This document shows, piece after piece, positions 32,330-40,995 of a stretch of DNA of 64,000 bases. The translations under genes were made by a program, and so were the position numbers. The notes under the pieces were generated by a model. It was not told where the DNA came from, searched no databases, and was given only the letters and a program-made list of their open reading frames with translations. Position 1 is the stretch's first letter; every line of letters begins with the position of its first letter. The stretch comes from a bacterium HR21 (GTDB taxonomy: Bacteria; Bacteroidota; Ignavibacteria; Kapaibacteriales; HRBIN21): assembly GCA_002898295.1 (NCBI GenBank), contig BEHX01000010.1, positions 1-64,000 of the forward strand. Direction: 5' to 3'.

Positions 32330-33109
32330 ATGCGCTCTCTGTGTCTTGTATTCCTCGGGGCAAGTGCGCTTTCTTGTGCCCAGTTCCTCCAGCCCGGCGA
32401 GGAGCTCGAGTACGAGGTTTCCTACTTCGGCATTTCGCTGGGTAGAATCCGCATTGTGACCGAGCGGATGGATTCCCTCCAGGGTAAACCTGTGGTAGTG
32501 GCAGCCGCCGTGATGGAATCGCACCCGAACATTCCCTTCCTGAGTCTGAAGGCGCTCTTCCGCAGCTGGCTGGATACCTCAGGAGCCTTCTCCCACCGCT
32601 TCGAGGGCTGGATGCAGCAAGGGGATCGTCCGGAAGGATATGGCAAGTACGTTTTCGACTATGACCGGCGCGTGCTCGTTGCTGAGGAGTGGGAAGGCGG
32701 GCAGCGCATCATCCAGCGGACTTTCCCCTTGCGGGCACGGATGAACGAGGGGCTCTCGCTCCTGTTTGCTGCTCGGCGTTTTGTGCACTCCAAGAAGAGC
32801 TACCGCTTCCCGACGGTGGTGACTTCGGACACCGCTGCAACGGTGATTCACTTCACGGGGCGTCGCCAGGCAATTACCATCGGTGCACTCCCGTACCCGG
32901 TGCGGACGGTGTATTTTTGGGGCACGGCGAACTGGACAGGGATTTACGGGCTGACTGGCTCTTTCGAGGGCTGGTTCAGCGACGATGAGGCACGGGTGCC
33001 AATCCGGGCGAAGCTGCGGGTCTACATTGGCAGTGTGACGGTGGAGCTGGTACGCTGGAAGCGGGCAGGATGGCAACCTCCGCGGGCATCCAACACGGAG
33101 ACGCCGTAG
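32330..33109 (+). CDS. DUF3108-like exported protein
   Basis: Exported 259-aa protein of a family I recognise only as DUF3108-like. ATG 32330 has AAGGAG 8 bases upstream and gives the signal MRSLCLVFLGASALSCAQ. The mature protein begins FLQPGEELEYEVSYFGISLGRIRI, the family hallmark, and later has FDYDRRVLVAEEW and GKY/FPL motifs. Members are periplasmic and beta-rich; function unknown. The 3' end overlaps the kinase gene by 40 bases. Confidence 0.82.
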   Translation: MRSLCLVFLGASALSCAQFLQPGEELEYEVSYFGISLGRIRIVTERMDSLQGKPVVVAAAVMESHPNIPFLSLKALFRSWLDTSGAFSHRFEGWMQQGDRPEGYGKYVFDYDRRVLVAEEWEGGQRIIQRTFPLRARMNEGLSLLFAARRFVHSKKSYRFPTVVTSDTAATVIHFTGRRQAITIGALPYPVRTVYFWGTANWTGIYGLTGSFEGWFSDDEARVPIRAKLRVYIGSVTVELVRWKRAGWQPPRASNTETP

Positions 33110-34047
33110 AGCCGGAAGGACCGGTGCTGGCAGGCATTGACGGGGGCGGTTCGCGTACCCGGGTTGCCGTTACCATTGCCGGGCAGCAGGTGGCAAGCCT
33201 GGAGATCGGGACTGTCCGAATTGGCGCTGTTGGCATTGGGGAAGCCTGCGAACGGCTGGTCAATGCGCTGGTCGAGCTTCGGGAACAGACGGGAGTGATT
33301 GGCTACGATGCTGTCGTTGCGGGTATTGCCGGTGTGTGGCTGCCGGAGGAGCGGCAGCGGGTCGAGCAGGTGCTGCGCTGGATGGCGCGGGAGCGGCGCC
33401 TTCTGCTCGGGGAGCTCCGGGTGGTCAGTGATGCAGAAATTGCCCTCGAAGGTGCCCTGGCAGGGAAGCCTGGGGTGGTCCTCATTGCCGGGACGGGAAC
33501 CATCGCCGTTGGGCGCACCCCGTCGGGACAGCTTGTACGCTGCGGTGGCTGGGGGATTGAGCTCGACGATGAAGGCAGCGGCGCCTGGATCGGACGCGAG
33601 GGCTTGACCGCCGTGGTCCGTGCCCTGGACGGACGGGGACAGCCTACGTGTCTGGCACAGAAGCTGGCCGAGCTCTATCCGTCGATTCGCCTCGAACAGC
33701 CGCGCACGATTGTCGCCGCCTACAATGAGCGCCTCTTTGAGTACCCAACCCTGACCCCGCTGGTCATGGCATGTGCACAAGAGGGTGATGCCGTCTGCCG
33801 GGCAATTCTGGAGCGGGCTGCGGCACACCTGGTGGAGCTTCTGCTCCCGCTGCGGCGGCATTTCCCCCGACGTCCAATCCCGCTGTCCCTGCTGGGGGGC
33901 ATGCTCGAAAACCATACCCTCTTGGCACGCCTCTTCCGGGAACAGCTCGCCGGTGTGCCCGACTACCGTCTGCAGGCACCCAAAGGGACTTCCCTGGACG
34001 GGGCATTCGCGTTGGCAGACCGCCTCCTGAGTGAGAAGGAACCATGA
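33070..34047 (+). CDS. BadF/BadG/BcrA/BcrD-type ATPase, N-acetylglucosamine-kinase-like
   Basis: Sugar-kinase/actin-fold ATPase of 325 aa. Phosphate 1 loop AGIDGGGSRTRVAV, the adenosine/phosphate 2 motif VLIAGTGTIAVGR and the GGWGIELDDEGSGAWIGREGL motif match eukaryotic-type N-acetylglucosamine kinases, so amino-sugar phosphorylation in peptidoglycan recycling is plausible. The substrate cannot be fixed by eye. Start ATG 33070 lies inside the preceding gene; the stop overlaps the next start (ATGA). Confidence 0.88.
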   Translation: MATSAGIQHGDAVEPEGPVLAGIDGGGSRTRVAVTIAGQQVASLEIGTVRIGAVGIGEACERLVNALVELREQTGVIGYDAVVAGIAGVWLPEERQRVEQVLRWMARERRLLLGELRVVSDAEIALEGALAGKPGVVLIAGTGTIAVGRTPSGQLVRCGGWGIELDDEGSGAWIGREGLTAVVRALDGRGQPTCLAQKLAELYPSIRLEQPRTIVAAYNERLFEYPTLTPLVMACAQEGDAVCRAILERAAAHLVELLLPLRRHFPRRPIPLSLLGGMLENHTLLARLFREQLAGVPDYRLQAPKGTSLDGAFALADRLLSEKEP

Positions 34048-34589
34048 GCACAGCACCGCAGACCTCCAAGGCGCTGATTCTGCCCTGGGAGGGCAAAACT
34101 CCGCGGATTGCTCCCAGCGCTTGGCTTGCAGGGGGAGCCTGTATCGTCGGGGATGTCACCATCGGGGAACGCTCCTCGGTGTGGTTCCACGCAGTCATCC
34201 GGGGCGATGTCAACAGCATCTGGATTGGCTCAGAGACCAATGTGCAGGACCTCTGTGTACTGCACGTCACAGGACAGCATGCGCTCTGGATTGGGGACCG
34301 AGTCACCATCGGGCACCGGGCAATTGTGCACGGGGCACACCTGGAGGAGTGCGTTCTGATCGGGATGGGGGCGTGTGTGCTCGATGGGGCACGGATTGGC
34401 AGCTATAGCCTGGTGGCTGCGGGGGCAGTGGTCAGGGAAGGGCAGGTGGTGCCTTCCGGTGTGCTCGTTGCCGGTGTCCCAGCCCGCATCGTGCGAGAGC
34501 TGACGGCAGAGGAACGGCGGCAGTTGGAAGCATCTGCTTCCCACTACGTGGAGTATGCAGCGCGCTACCGTGCCTTGCTCGGGCAGTGA
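34044..34589 (+). CDS. Gamma-carbonic-anhydrase-like hexapeptide-repeat protein
   Basis: Left-handed beta-helix protein of 181 aa. RGDVNSIWIGSETNVQDLCVLHV and VTIGHRAIVHGAHLEECVLIGMGA contain the three zinc-type histidines of gamma carbonic anhydrases and of the YrdA/PaaY group. The helix is capped by VAGVPARIVRELTAEE and a C-terminal helix. AAGGA precedes the start. It may be an active carbonic anhydrase or a metal-binding relative. Converges with the porin gene 14 bases away. Confidence 0.9.
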   Translation: MSTAPQTSKALILPWEGKTPRIAPSAWLAGGACIVGDVTIGERSSVWFHAVIRGDVNSIWIGSETNVQDLCVLHVTGQHALWIGDRVTIGHRAIVHGAHLEECVLIGMGACVLDGARIGSYSLVAAGAVVREGQVVPSGVLVAGVPARIVRELTAEERRQLEASASHYVEYAARYRALLGQ

Positions 34590-34603
34590 ATCGCTGGGAA
34601 AGC

Positions 34604-36019
34604 CTATCGGTACCGGTACGTCAGCCCAGCAGCGACGGTGAAGGGCGTGCGGGTCAGGATATAGGAGACCTGGTCCCCATAGCTCCTGCGCAGTTCGGAG
34701 ACTTCCAGGCGGCGCAGGAGGAAGTCCAGCCGCAGGTTGGGTGCCAAGTAGAGAGCTCCCCCGGCGGCGAAGATCGCCGTGGTAGCCCCGGGGATGTCCT
34801 GTCCGTAAGGCGAAGTGATGCTGTTGTAACTTGCCCGGAGAGTCAACGGGAGCGTGGGCACCTGCCATTCGAGTCCACCGCCCCAGAGGGTTTGTCCTAC
34901 GAGCTGTTCGAGGATGAGCCGGTTGAGCTGCAGGATTTCCCACGGAGCATCGGTAAACTCCAGCTGCGTCACATCCGAATACGCTGCGCCGGCAGTGAAG
35001 GTCAAGCCCACTTCGGGTACGTGGAGAGCCACCGCGCCGGAGAAGACAAAGGGAGTGCGGACGTTATAGGAGTTCTGCCCTTCCTCGCTGAGGCGCTTCT
35101 TGTCTCCATTGTCAAAGCTCGCTATTGCGCTCTGCGAGAAACGCTCCCGGACCTGGAAGAAGGTCGGAAAGCGAGTAACCAGCCCGAGGCGGAAGAAATT
35201 CCCCATCCGGAAAAGCAGCCCGATACTTCCGGTAATGCCGGAGAGTTCTTGCGTGAGGTCCTCGCGCAACTGGAGCTCATGGAAATCCACGTTCGTGAAC
35301 TGGACGGTATCGAGCCAGTTGTAGCGGTTCAGCACATCCGTCTCCCGGTAATCCCGGCTATAGGTGAAGCGCCCGTACTTGAGGGCGACCGTGAAGCCGA
35401 GGGAGACCCAGCGCGAGAGCTCAAAGGCGATACCACCGGTCAAAGAGTGGAGCCCACCGCGCTCGCGGATGAAGCTGTCCTGCTGGAGGCTGTCTTGGAC
35501 CGGAGTGACCATGCGACCGTTGACGGTGTCTGCCAAGTAGAGCCGAAACGCCCAGTTCTCTCGGGGAAGTGGTGTTTGTCCAGTCCAGTAGGCGATAATG
35601 CTACTGCTGGGGTTGAAGGCACTGTAGCGGAGGGAGCTTTCGTAGTCGTTGTCCAGGGCGTAGGCAACGCCGAGAGCTGCTCGGGTGGAGCCCCACCGTT
35701 CGCTTGTTGCCACCCCGAGGTGAGTCAAAGCTGTGGAATTCGATGCTGCGGGAGTGCTCGTCGTCAGGAACGAAGTCTGCGTCGAGTTCCGGGCAAAGAA
35801 GAGTCCGCCTGTGACTTCGATGCCGGGAATGAGGGTGAGCCCGGCGGGGTTGTAGGCAAGGGCACCGATGTCATCAGCGAGGGCTGTAAAGCCGATACCA
35901 AGGGCTCCGGACCGCGGAGTCATCGAGCCATCCAGACGAGCCAGGCGGAGGGCATCGTCGATGAACTGTGCCTGCAGGGGGAGTGTCAGCAGGGCAAGGC
36001 TCATGCAGAGGCGGTGCAT
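34604..36019 (-). CDS. FadL/OmpP1-type outer-membrane transport protein
   Basis: Predicted beta-barrel of about 471 aa for uptake of hydrophobic compounds. ATG 36019 follows GGAG at a good distance and gives the signal MHRLCMSLALLTLPLQAQ. The mature N-terminus has LGIGFTALADDIGALAYNPAGLTLIPGIEV, the FadL hatch/NPA motif, and the rest alternates amphipathic strands ending in an aromatic/Arg strand (GLTYRYR). The natural ligand is unknown. It follows ald by 60 bases on the same strand. Confidence 0.85.
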   Translation of the reverse strand: MHRLCMSLALLTLPLQAQFIDDALRLARLDGSMTPRSGALGIGFTALADDIGALAYNPAGLTLIPGIEVTGGLFFARNSTQTSFLTTSTPAASNSTALTHLGVATSERWGSTRAALGVAYALDNDYESSLRYSAFNPSSSIIAYWTGQTPLPRENWAFRLYLADTVNGRMVTPVQDSLQQDSFIRERGGLHSLTGGIAFELSRWVSLGFTVALKYGRFTYSRDYRETDVLNRYNWLDTVQFTNVDFHELQLREDLTQELSGITGSIGLLFRMGNFFRLGLVTRFPTFFQVRERFSQSAIASFDNGDKKRLSEEGQNSYNVRTPFVFSGAVALHVPEVGLTFTAGAAYSDVTQLEFTDAPWEILQLNRLILEQLVGQTLWGGGLEWQVPTLPLTLRASYNSITSPYGQDIPGATTAIFAAGGALYLAPNLRLDFLLRRLEVSELRRSYGDQVSYILTRTPFTVAAGLTYRYR

Positions 36020-36079
36020 GAGGTGCTCCACCACTGGTTGCACTGCCAGCAGAGACGCTGGAATGCTGCTGGGTATTTT

Positions 36080-37210
36080 CTACACCGAGGCTGGGATGCC
36101 GAGCAGGCGACGGGGGTCGGTGTATTCAAGACCGAAGGATTCAGCGACTCCGGGATGGGTGATGAAGCCATCTACGATATTGAGCCCCGCCAGGAGCTCC
36201 GGATTGGTGCGGACGGCAGTCTCCCAGCCCTTGTCGGCAAGCTCGACAATGTACGGGAGAGTGGCATTGGTCAGCGCGATGGTGGAGGTGACCGGGACAG
36301 CGCCTGGCATGTTCGCAACACAGTAGTGGACGACGCCATCCACGACGTAGATGGGATCGTCGTGGGTGGTCGGGCGGCACGTTTCAACACAGCCTCCCTG
36401 GTCTACGGAGACGTCCACGATGACGGCGCCCGGCTTCATGTCGCTGAGCATCTCCCGGGTAATGAGCTTCGGGGCTTTCGCACCAGGGATGAGAACAGCA
36501 CCGATGACCAGATCGGCATCGCGCAGCACACGCCGAATGTTGGCTGGGGTTGAGACCATCGTGATGACGTTGCGCGGCATGACGTCATCCAAGTAGCGGA
36601 GCCGGTAGAGGTTGGTGTCCAGGATGACCACCCGTGCTCCCAGCCCGGCAGCGATTTTTGCGGCGTTGGTGCCGACAACTCCGCCACCGAGGATGATCAC
36701 GGTTGCCGGCTCTGTGCCCGGGACACCGCCCAGGAGGATGCCGCGTCCTCCCATTGTGCGCTCCAGATACTTGGCTCCTTCCTGCGGCGCCATCCGCCCG
36801 GCAACCTCGCTCATGGGGATCAGGAGAGGCAAGGAGCCATCGGCGCGTTGGACTGTCTCGTAGGCAATTGCCACGCACCGGCTGCGCCGGATGGCAGCTG
36901 TGAGCTCTTCCGAGGCAGCGAAGTGGAAGTACGTAAAGACCACCTGCCCCGGGCGGATGAGCTCGTACTCGGGCTCGATGGGCTCCTTGACCTTCACAAT
37001 CATATCCGCCTGGGCGTAGACCTCGCGGGCGCTTTCCAGAAGCTCTGCCCCTGCTGCTTGGTATTCCGCATCGGCAAAGCCGCTGCCACTCCCAGCGGAC
37101 CGTTCTACCAGCACCGTATGCCCGTGCTGGCGCAGTACCTCGACCCCTGACGGGGTGAGCGCAACGCGGTTCTCGCCCGGCTTGATTTCCCGTGGGACTC
37201 CGATCACCAT
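36080..37210 (-). CDS. ald: Alanine dehydrogenase
   Basis: NAD-dependent interconversion of L-alanine and pyruvate plus ammonia in the cytosol. The 376-aa protein has MVIGVPREIKPGENRVALTPSGV, KVKEPIEPEY with the pyruvate-binding Lys region, TYFHFAASEEL, the Rossmann GGGVVGTNAA, and GAVIVDVSVDQGGCVET with MPGAVPVTST. Length and motif order match Ald rather than transhydrogenase alpha. A -7 element sits 32 bases upstream. Confidence 0.96.
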   Translation of the reverse strand: MVIGVPREIKPGENRVALTPSGVEVLRQHGHTVLVERSAGSGSGFADAEYQAAGAELLESAREVYAQADMIVKVKEPIEPEYELIRPGQVVFTYFHFAASEELTAAIRRSRCVAIAYETVQRADGSLPLLIPMSEVAGRMAPQEGAKYLERTMGGRGILLGGVPGTEPATVIILGGGVVGTNAAKIAAGLGARVVILDTNLYRLRYLDDVMPRNVITMVSTPANIRRVLRDADLVIGAVLIPGAKAPKLITREMLSDMKPGAVIVDVSVDQGGCVETCRPTTHDDPIYVVDGVVHYCVANMPGAVPVTSTIALTNATLPYIVELADKGWETAVRTNPELLAGLNIVDGFITHPGVAESFGLEYTDPRRLLGIPASV

Positions 37211-37241
37211 TGTGACCGCACCTGCTTGCTGAACGCGCTGC

Positions 37242-37249
37242 CAAAATTA
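37242..37249 (-). promoter_or_regulatory. Candidate -7 element TAATTTTG for ald
   Basis: Perfect TAnnTTTG on the minus strand in the intergenic gap, preceded by CCG, at a normal distance (32 bases) from the ald start. No obvious -33 TTG. Confidence 0.6.
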
Positions 37250-37323
37250 CGGTGACCTGCCAGAAGAGCTGCGGGAGCTCACTACGGCAGACGATCTGGT
37301 ATGCCTGTCGGGGAGCTTTGGCG

Positions 37324-37331
37324 TATATTTG
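37324..37331 (+). promoter_or_regulatory. Candidate -7 element TATATTTG for the tandem lipoprotein genes
   Basis: Perfect TAnnTTTG followed by TGC in the ald/lipoprotein divergent gap, about 43 bases before ATG 37374. Its presence argues against using the TTG at 37329, which lies inside the element. Confidence 0.6.
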
Positions 37332-37373
37332 TGCTCGAATCGTGTGTGCTGTCCCACAAGCAGGGCTTTCTCA

Positions 37374-38348
37374 ATGCGGTGGGTGTGCGGACTCTGTGCT
37401 GTGGCGGCGCTCATTCTGCTGGGCTGCGTTGAGGAAAATCCGGCTCTGACACCGAGTACGACGGTATCCCCATCACCTGTGCCTGAGGCAGCCGTTGCCA
37501 TTGTCAACGAGACCACCGTCAAAGTCCGCTGGAAGCCTTCCCCCTCGGAGAACTCGCCTGCCTTCAAGGAGTACTACCTAGTGCTGACCGAGATCGGGGC
37601 GCAGACCGTCGTCCGGCGTCTCTCGGTGACCCAGCGACAGCCGGAGTACCTCCTCACCCTGGGAGGCTTGCGACCCGGCGTTCTCTACGGGCTGGATATC
37701 TGGGTTCGCTTCGCAGACAACTCCCTGAGCCCCGTACCGCGAACGCTCCTCTTTGCTGCGGCACCGCAGTACACCGAACTTGCCGGGCAGCCGATCCGGC
37801 TCTACGAACAGGCGGCAGACCCATCACTCCCGAACGGGCTCAATTTCAACATCGGTGGACTCCCGGCGGTGCTCGATCGGAATGCCGTGCAGCAGTGGGA
37901 TATCTGCTTTGAAATTGTGGGTGATACTGCCCGTATTGGACCGGCTGCCGACGGGCGTTTCTGGAAAAGTGCTTGGGGGGAGGGGCGTCCGGCTACGGCG
38001 CTGTTGGGCAGCAATACTATTCCGGATGTCACCGCTCTCGATGAAGTCTGGGTGACCTCGCTGCTGGATACTGTTGCCGGGCTTCTTCGCCCCGTGATGC
38101 TGGAAGTGCCGCAGCAGCTGCCCTCAGGCAAGGGACTAGTTTTCTTCGTCTGGCGGGCAACCGATGCTACGTGGGCGAAGGTGCTCATCAAGCCCGGTCC
38201 GGATGGTCGCCTCATCCAGGGAAGTGCCCCGAATCGGTACGTGGAATTAGCATTTTCGTACCAGAAAGAAAGTGGAGTTGCCTCTGCTCTGCCCAGCCGC
38301 CGAGCCTATGCTCCCGATAAACCAGGCAGAGTGGGCTTTGAGAAGTGA
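37374..38348 (+). CDS. Lipoprotein with FN3-like domain (tandem copy 1)
   Basis: Unknown function. ATG 37374 gives a lipoprotein signal (MRWVCGLCAVAALILLGC) with lipobox LLGC; the TTG at 37329 in the ORF track lies in the promoter. About 324 aa. Residues about 40-125 form an FN3-like domain (VAIVNETTVKVRWKPSPSENSPAFKEYYL). A second domain ends with APNRYVELAFSYQKES. The next gene encodes a protein with the same layout, including PSPSE, AKV and APNRYVEL motifs, so the two are diverged tandem duplicates. The stop overlaps the next frame (GTGA). Confidence 0.78.
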   Translation: MRWVCGLCAVAALILLGCVEENPALTPSTTVSPSPVPEAAVAIVNETTVKVRWKPSPSENSPAFKEYYLVLTEIGAQTVVRRLSVTQRQPEYLLTLGGLRPGVLYGLDIWVRFADNSLSPVPRTLLFAAAPQYTELAGQPIRLYEQAADPSLPNGLNFNIGGLPAVLDRNAVQQWDICFEIVGDTARIGPAADGRFWKSAWGEGRPATALLGSNTIPDVTALDEVWVTSLLDTVAGLLRPVMLEVPQQLPSGKGLVFFVWRATDATWAKVLIKPGPDGRLIQGSAPNRYVELAFSYQKESGVASALPSRRAYAPDKPGRVGFEK

Positions 38349-38374
38349 AGTCTCACAAGGAACACAAAGGACCG

Positions 38375-39385
38375 ATGCGAGTGCACTGGAAGGAGCTTCT
38401 CCCTGTTCTCGGTAGTGCCCTTGTGGCAGCGTTCTTCTTCCTGGGCTGCGAGGAGACCACCACCCCGGAGCAACCCCCAACCCCGACGGCACCACCCCAG
38501 CCGCCGAGCAATCTCCAGGCGCTCTCGGTGAACGACTCTACCGTGCGTCTTCGGTGGACTCCCTCACCATCGGAGTCGAACGCGAACTTTGGCTTCTATC
38601 GGCTCCGGATTTACGACGATGCACAGGGGAGGTTGGTCGGCGCACTGCGTCTGGGAACCCAGACGCCGGTTGATATCGTCGGGTTGCGGTCCGGTACAGT
38701 CTACCGCTTCGAGCTCTACGCCGTCTGGCGGGATACCACACGGGATACCGCCGAGAGCGTGACAGCTGCAGTGGTACGCTGGGCACCGGCGACGCGCTAC
38801 ACGACGCTGTCCGATGGGAGCCCTATTCGGCTCTACGAGACAGACTCGCAGCTTCCCAGTGGTCTAGACCTGGAGGGACCCGATGGCAGACCTCGAACGC
38901 TCACCGTTTCCCAGGGCAATGAGTGGGACCTCTGCCTCGATACCCGGGGTGGTTCCTGGGATATCGGTTCGCCGCGCTTGAGCACATACACGATTGCGAA
39001 CCCCCGGCGGACGCTCATTGACACACTCCGGCTCCGACAGCAGAAATACCTGCAGGTGGATAGCCTCAACCAGATTTTTGAAACAGAGGCCTTCGGCGCA
39101 GCAACGCTGGCAGAAGCGTTGGTAAACTTCAACAACCAACAGCGGGGCTTCATCATTGTGCTGCGGACCCAGGATGGAAACTGGGCAAAGGTCTTCGTCA
39201 AAGCTGATGCCCAAGGGAATATCCTGCGGGGTACGGCTCCCAACCGGTATGTGGAGCTGGAAATCTCCTACCAGAAAACACCGAACGTTCCGTATGCTCT
39301 TCCTTCCTCCCCGTGGGAGCCGTCCGGGAGGGGATTTGTCCCCCGGATTGACATCCGCACTCAGCCGAAAGAGGTGCTCGAGTAA
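38375..39385 (+). CDS. Lipoprotein with FN3-like domain (tandem copy 2)
   Basis: Paralogue of the preceding gene, about 336 aa. ATG 38375 with AAAGGA just upstream gives the lipoprotein signal MRVHWKELLPVLGSALVAAFFFLGC; the GTG at 38345 would add ten poorly fitting residues but overlaps the previous stop. A Thr/Pro linker is followed by an FN3-like domain (LSVNDSTVRLRWTPSPSESNANFGFY) and a second domain ending GNWAKVFVKADAQGNILRGTAPNRYVEL. Function unknown. A strong terminator lies 26 bases after the stop, ending this two-gene unit. Confidence 0.78.
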   Translation: MRVHWKELLPVLGSALVAAFFFLGCEETTTPEQPPTPTAPPQPPSNLQALSVNDSTVRLRWTPSPSESNANFGFYRLRIYDDAQGRLVGALRLGTQTPVDIVGLRSGTVYRFELYAVWRDTTRDTAESVTAAVVRWAPATRYTTLSDGSPIRLYETDSQLPSGLDLEGPDGRPRTLTVSQGNEWDLCLDTRGGSWDIGSPRLSTYTIANPRRTLIDTLRLRQQKYLQVDSLNQIFETEAFGAATLAEALVNFNNQQRGFIIVLRTQDGNWAKVFVKADAQGNILRGTAPNRYVELEISYQKTPNVPYALPSSPWEPSGRGFVPRIDIRTQPKEVLE

Positions 39386-39410
39386 GCTTTCCCCGATGCT
39401 TGCCTCTGAC

Positions 39411-39442
39411 CCCCGGGTTGCCTCCGGTAACCCGGGGTTTTT
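39411..39442 (+). terminator. Rho-independent terminator after the tandem lipoproteins
   Basis: Perfect 9-bp stem CCCCGGGTT/AACCCGGGG, 9-base loop, then TTTTT. Textbook intrinsic terminator for the plus strand. Confidence 0.88.
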
Positions 39443-39692
39443 GGTCCCCTTCCACAGCCTCAGCGCCACTTGTGACCGTCGCTGACTCTACTCCGTAGAG
39501 GAAGGCACGTGCAGGGTCCCTCTCCTTCCAGCTCTGGCGGGGGAGAGCAACACAGCTTTCTGCGGTGCGCTCGTTCGGAGGGCAATATGCATCTGCTATG
39601 AATCGTCAAAGCGCCCAGCAACAGCCTCGATAGCTTGCTGCTAGATGGATCGGCGGTTTTTCTAGTATGTCTAACTCATCACACGGTCTGCC
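39443..39692. other. Intergenic region before the ARPP-1-like gene
   Basis: Together with the terminator this makes about 307 bases without a convincing gene. It holds a possible hairpin (CTCTCC 39520-39525 with GGAGAG 39542-39547, enclosing CCAG-CT-CTGG) and a small CTCTA-CTCCG-TAGAG inverted repeat near 39487. Only very short ORFs occur (for example an 11-codon one from about 39598). I see no tRNA fold and no clear TAnnTTTG element, so the promoter of the downstream gene is unidentified. Confidence 0.5.
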
Positions 39693-40835
39693 ATGCGTTT
39701 TGATGTCCGGCTTGGAACTCCGCAGGTTGTCGGGGAACTTTTCACGGTGGTGCCCATCGTGCTTCCCCACGTGACGGAACGGCGGAGTGTCACCCTGGGG
39801 GAGGCGTTGGAGCGAGGAGTAGCTCGGGTGGCTGACACGAGAAGCGTAGAGCGGGCAAGCATTGAGGTGGGCGATGTGCTACCCGTGTTGGTCCTGGAGG
39901 GCGAGATTCTCGTCGGAGGTTTCCAGAATCGAGTGGTGAATGTCAGTGTTCTGCTTGAGCCGAAGGAGACACAGTGGATTCCGGTCAGTTGCGTGGAAAG
40001 GGGTCGATACTACCCATTGGACAGCTCGCAGGGACAAGGGTTGGCGAGCCGGGATGAGCGCAATGGGCGTGAGCGTGTACGCGTTCCGGGGCGGATTTTG
40101 ATTCCCATTTTGATTCCCCCCTTGCCCGGATATGCTTCAGGGCGGAGGAGCAGGGGACGGCGCAGGGGAGGGCAGAGGGTAGAGATCGGCGGGGTGTCGC
40201 GGCAGGGAGAAAGACAGAGACAACAAGAGGGGCCGGTGAATATCTCCTGCTTCCGCTTGGCACCTAGCCTTGCGCCGGTAGGTCTTCGGCACACAAAGGT
40301 CGCTAGCGTTGCCGTAGCTCTCCGCTGGGGAGATGCTCGGGCGGATCAACAGGCGGTGTGGGAGGGTGTTGAGCAATACCTGCTGCGGGGCAATGCTGAG
40401 TCTCCCACGCGGGATATCACGGCAGTGATTTCCAAGCAACTCCCTGCCGTTGAGGCGTGGCTGGAATCTGTGCAACCCCTCGAGGGGCAGGTCGGGGTAG
40501 TGGTTGCCATTGACTCGACGATTGTAGGGCTTGAGGCAGTGGAGCATCCTGAAACGTGGCGGCGGGTTGCCAAGCGCATCCTGGGAAGCTACGCTCTGGA
40601 GGCTCTCAGTAGGCAGGCACAGAAGCGCTCAAGAGGGCGCAAGAGAGCTCTCACACTGGAGGAGTTCCAGGCGTTTCTGGAGCGAGTTTCTCGGGCGTTT
40701 AGTCGGGCAAAGGTGGTTCGTCCGCCGGTTGGGCTTGGCCGGTACGAGCTTCCGCGGGGGGAAAGACTCCGTGGCTTTGCTCTCGTCCACGAAGAGGTGC
40801 TCTACCATCTGGTCGTGTTCCCGAGTCGCCGGTAA
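39693..40835 (+). CDS. ARPP-1-like (DUF6569-type) domain protein with Arg/Gly-rich insert
   Basis: Cytosolic protein of 380 aa with no signal peptide. Residues about 60-107 ([24 protein letters not shown] and [11 protein letters not shown]) match my recollection of the ARPP-1 domain, named for association with ADP-ribosylglycohydrolase and rhodanese-phosphatase genes. The matching second half is [19 protein letters not shown] (about 212-230) and [14 protein letters not shown]. Between them, residues about 148-180 are an Arg/Gly/Gln-rich insert ([14 protein letters not shown]), probably disordered, and around 310-318 is a second basic patch. Biochemical role unknown. It stands alone between two terminators. 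The family call is from memory of motifs and needs a profile search. Confidence 0.68.
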   Translation: MRFDVRLGTPQVVGELFTVVPIVLPHVTERRSVTLGEALERGVARVADTRSVERASIEVGDVLPVLVLEGEILVGGFQNRVVNVSVLLEPKETQWIPVSCVERGRYYPLDSSQGQGLASRDERNGRERVRVPGRILIPILIPPLPGYASGRRSRGRRRGGQRVEIGGVSRQGERQRQQEGPVNISCFRLAPSLAPVGLRHTKVASVAVALRWGDARADQQAVWEGVEQYLLRGNAESPTRDITAVISKQLPAVEAWLESVQPLEGQVGVVVAIDSTIVGLEAVEHPETWRRVAKRILGSYALEALSRQAQKRSRGRKRALTLEEFQAFLERVSRAFSRAKVVRPPVGLGRYELPRGERLRGFALVHEEVLYHLVVFPSRR

Positions 40836-40858
40836 GTTGGGCTTGGCAAACGCAGAGT

Positions 40859-40890
40859 CCGCCCGGGAGCTGTTCCCGGGCGGATTTCTG
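40859..40890 (+). terminator. Rho-independent terminator after the ARPP-1-like gene
   Basis: Perfect 11-bp stem TCCGCCCGGGA/TCCCGGGCGGA with a GCTGT loop, followed by TTTCT. Strong stem with a modest T-tract; it insulates the ribosomal-protein operon downstream. Confidence 0.85.
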
Positions 40891-40944
40891 TGGCGGGGAA
40901 ACAGCGTCTGTCTTGGGAAAGCCGCGGAAGTGCGGAAGCTGCAG

Positions 40945-40952
40945 TATTTTTG
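40945..40952 (+). promoter_or_regulatory. Candidate -7 element TATTTTTG for rplM operon
   Basis: Perfect TAnnTTTG followed by TACGC, the same extension seen before gyrA (TAATTTTGTACGCC). It lies 44 bases before rplM and after the terminator, so it is a good promoter candidate for rplM-rpsI-rpsB-tsf-pyrH-frr. Confidence 0.65.
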
Positions 40953-40995
40953 TACGCTGTGTCATGGACATGTTGCTGTGAAAGCGGCTCTCCGA

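Noticed and set aside
34586-36553. Plus-strand 655-aa ORF opposite the FadL-type gene and ald
   Set aside because: Spans two real minus-strand genes and their gap; no domain recognised.
39478-39600. Possible tRNA in the gap before the ARPP-1-like gene
   Set aside because: No cloverleaf pairing and no proper T-loop sequence could be found; only simple inverted repeats.
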